From positions 1-6,358 of the forward strand of contig CAYFUR010000149.1 of the NCBI GenBank assembly GCA_964346275.1: 6,358 bases of DNA, written 5' to 3'. The notes under the pieces were generated by a model. It was given only the letters and a program-made list of their open reading frames with translations, did no database searches and had not been told where the DNA came from. The position numbers and the translations under genes were made by a program. Positions 5,753 to 6,358 of this stretch are shown piece by piece. This DNA is from CAYFUR01 sp964346275. GTDB taxonomy: Bacteria; Sumerlaeota; Sumerlaeia; SLMS01. Within the stretch, counting starts at the first letter, position 1. Every line of letters starts with the position of its first letter.

Positions 5753-6358
5753 CTACTCGCCGTGCTTTTCAATCTTGTATAGACGGCCTTCCTTCAGCAC
5801 CGGGATCAGCGACTGCTCGACATCATAGTCATCAGGAATGTGAATCAAGTGCATTTTGCTCCGGATCGCCTCGGGAAGTGCCTCGAGTTTTTCGACGGAG
5901 GTATGGCCGCGCCCTTCGCTGGTTTCGTGAATAATGAAATCACATCGGGAAAGAAAATCGATGTGATCGGGATCATAGGCCGTGTCGCCGCTGTACCCGA
6001 GCTGAATGCCATTCCATTCCATGCGAAAACCCATACACGGGACGAAATGCTGGGTGCGGCGGACTTCCAGGCGGGCGCCGTCCGGTCCGAAGGAACAGGG
6101 CTGCCCGGGTTCCAGGCCTGTTACCCGAAAGTAATCTCCCAGGCTCGTTTCCGGGTCTTTGTCCTCGTGATAATCGGCTCCCATGGAAGCGGAAAGCCGG
6201 TTCTGCCAGAGCGGAAGGCGCAATTCCTCGAGGAGGTGGAGGTTTGGAACGCTGCGGCTTTCCGGCGCGCGATATCGCCTCCAAAAGCCAAGTTCCTCGA
6301 CACCGTTGCAATGATCGCCATGGAGGTGGGTCAGGATGACGTGATCGATCTGTGAAAG
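5753..6358 (-). CDS. Metallo-beta-lactamase-fold hydrolase, 5' end outside the window
   Basis: The frame is open to the right edge, so 201 C-terminal residues are visible and the start lies beyond the window. In visible numbering, residues 10-16 are THLHGDH, the HxHxDH metal motif. Further likely ligands are H104 (in TQHFVP), D125 (in GYSGDT) and H173 (in LIHIPDD). H152, in GHTSVEKL, resembles the conserved His of the RNase Z/phosphodiesterase-like branch. The complete dinuclear metal site suggests an active cytoplasmic hydrolase. This branch acts on phosphodiester or cyclic phosphate substrates in several cases, but the real substrate cannot be read from sequence. A TTG at 6223 could be mistaken for a start; it would remove the HxHxDH motif and is rejected. 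The gene ends five bases before fetA, so it is probably the first or an early gene of the fetAB operon. Confidence 0.88.
   Translation of the reverse strand, partial: LSQIDHVILTHLHGDHCNGVEELGFWRRYRAPESRSVPNLHLLEELRLPLWQNRLSASMGADYHEDKDPETSLGDYFRVTGLEPGQPCSFGPDGARLEVRRTQHFVPCMGFRMEWNGIQLGYSGDTAYDPDHIDFLSRCDFIIHETSEGRGHTSVEKLEALPEAIRSKMHLIHIPDDYDVEQSLIPVLKEGRLYKIEKHGE

Noticed and set aside
5139..5828. 229-codon plus-strand frame opposite fetA
   Set aside because: Antisense to a complete ABC ATPase and crossing the gene junction; no motif seen.

Overview
The window reads as chromosomal DNA of a free-living, GC-rich bacterium with Gram-negative-type gene content: a type IV pilus/type II secretion ATPase, a c-di-GMP phosphodiesterase response regulator, and a FetAB-type metal exporter. 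Nothing in it fixes the phylum. Codon use looks uniform. I see no insertion sequence, phage gene, CRISPR array, tRNA or rRNA, so this looks like an ordinary chromosomal neighbourhood and not an island. I did not find a convincing new multi-gene defence or mobile system. The less ordinary points are regulatory structures and gene associations.

Layout. Bases 1-225 hold no supportable gene. A strong intrinsic terminator (226-264, minus strand) follows a small FmdB-family zinc-ribbon gene (296-646, minus), whose protein ends in a long serine-rich tail. Bases 647-906 separate this gene from a divergent response regulator. On the minus strand this gap carries a sigma-54-like promoter candidate and a hairpin that masks a strong Shine-Dalgarno sequence. 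The response regulator (907-2025, plus) joins a REC domain to an HD-GYP domain. After a 274-bp, hairpin-rich spacer comes a 640-residue PilB/GspE-type secretion ATPase (2300-4222, plus). Its transcription probably ends at a near-perfect terminator (4249-4287).

On the other strand, converging on pilB, is a tight three-gene group read right to left: a metallo-beta-lactamase-fold hydrolase (5753-6358, cut by the window end), a FetA-like ABC ATPase (5073-5747) and a FetB-like permease (4276-5076). The last two overlap by four bases. The fetB stop codon and last codons lie inside the pilB terminator, so the two transcription units are packed end to end.

How the genes may work together. The HD-GYP protein would degrade c-di-GMP in response to a phosphorelay. 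The PilB-like ATPase has an N-terminal domain of the type that binds c-di-GMP in some relatives, so the plus-strand pair may be a small surface-motility module; the key binding residues are poorly conserved, so this is inference. FetA and FetB would form an inner-membrane exporter linked to iron homeostasis. The role of the co-transcribed hydrolase is unknown.
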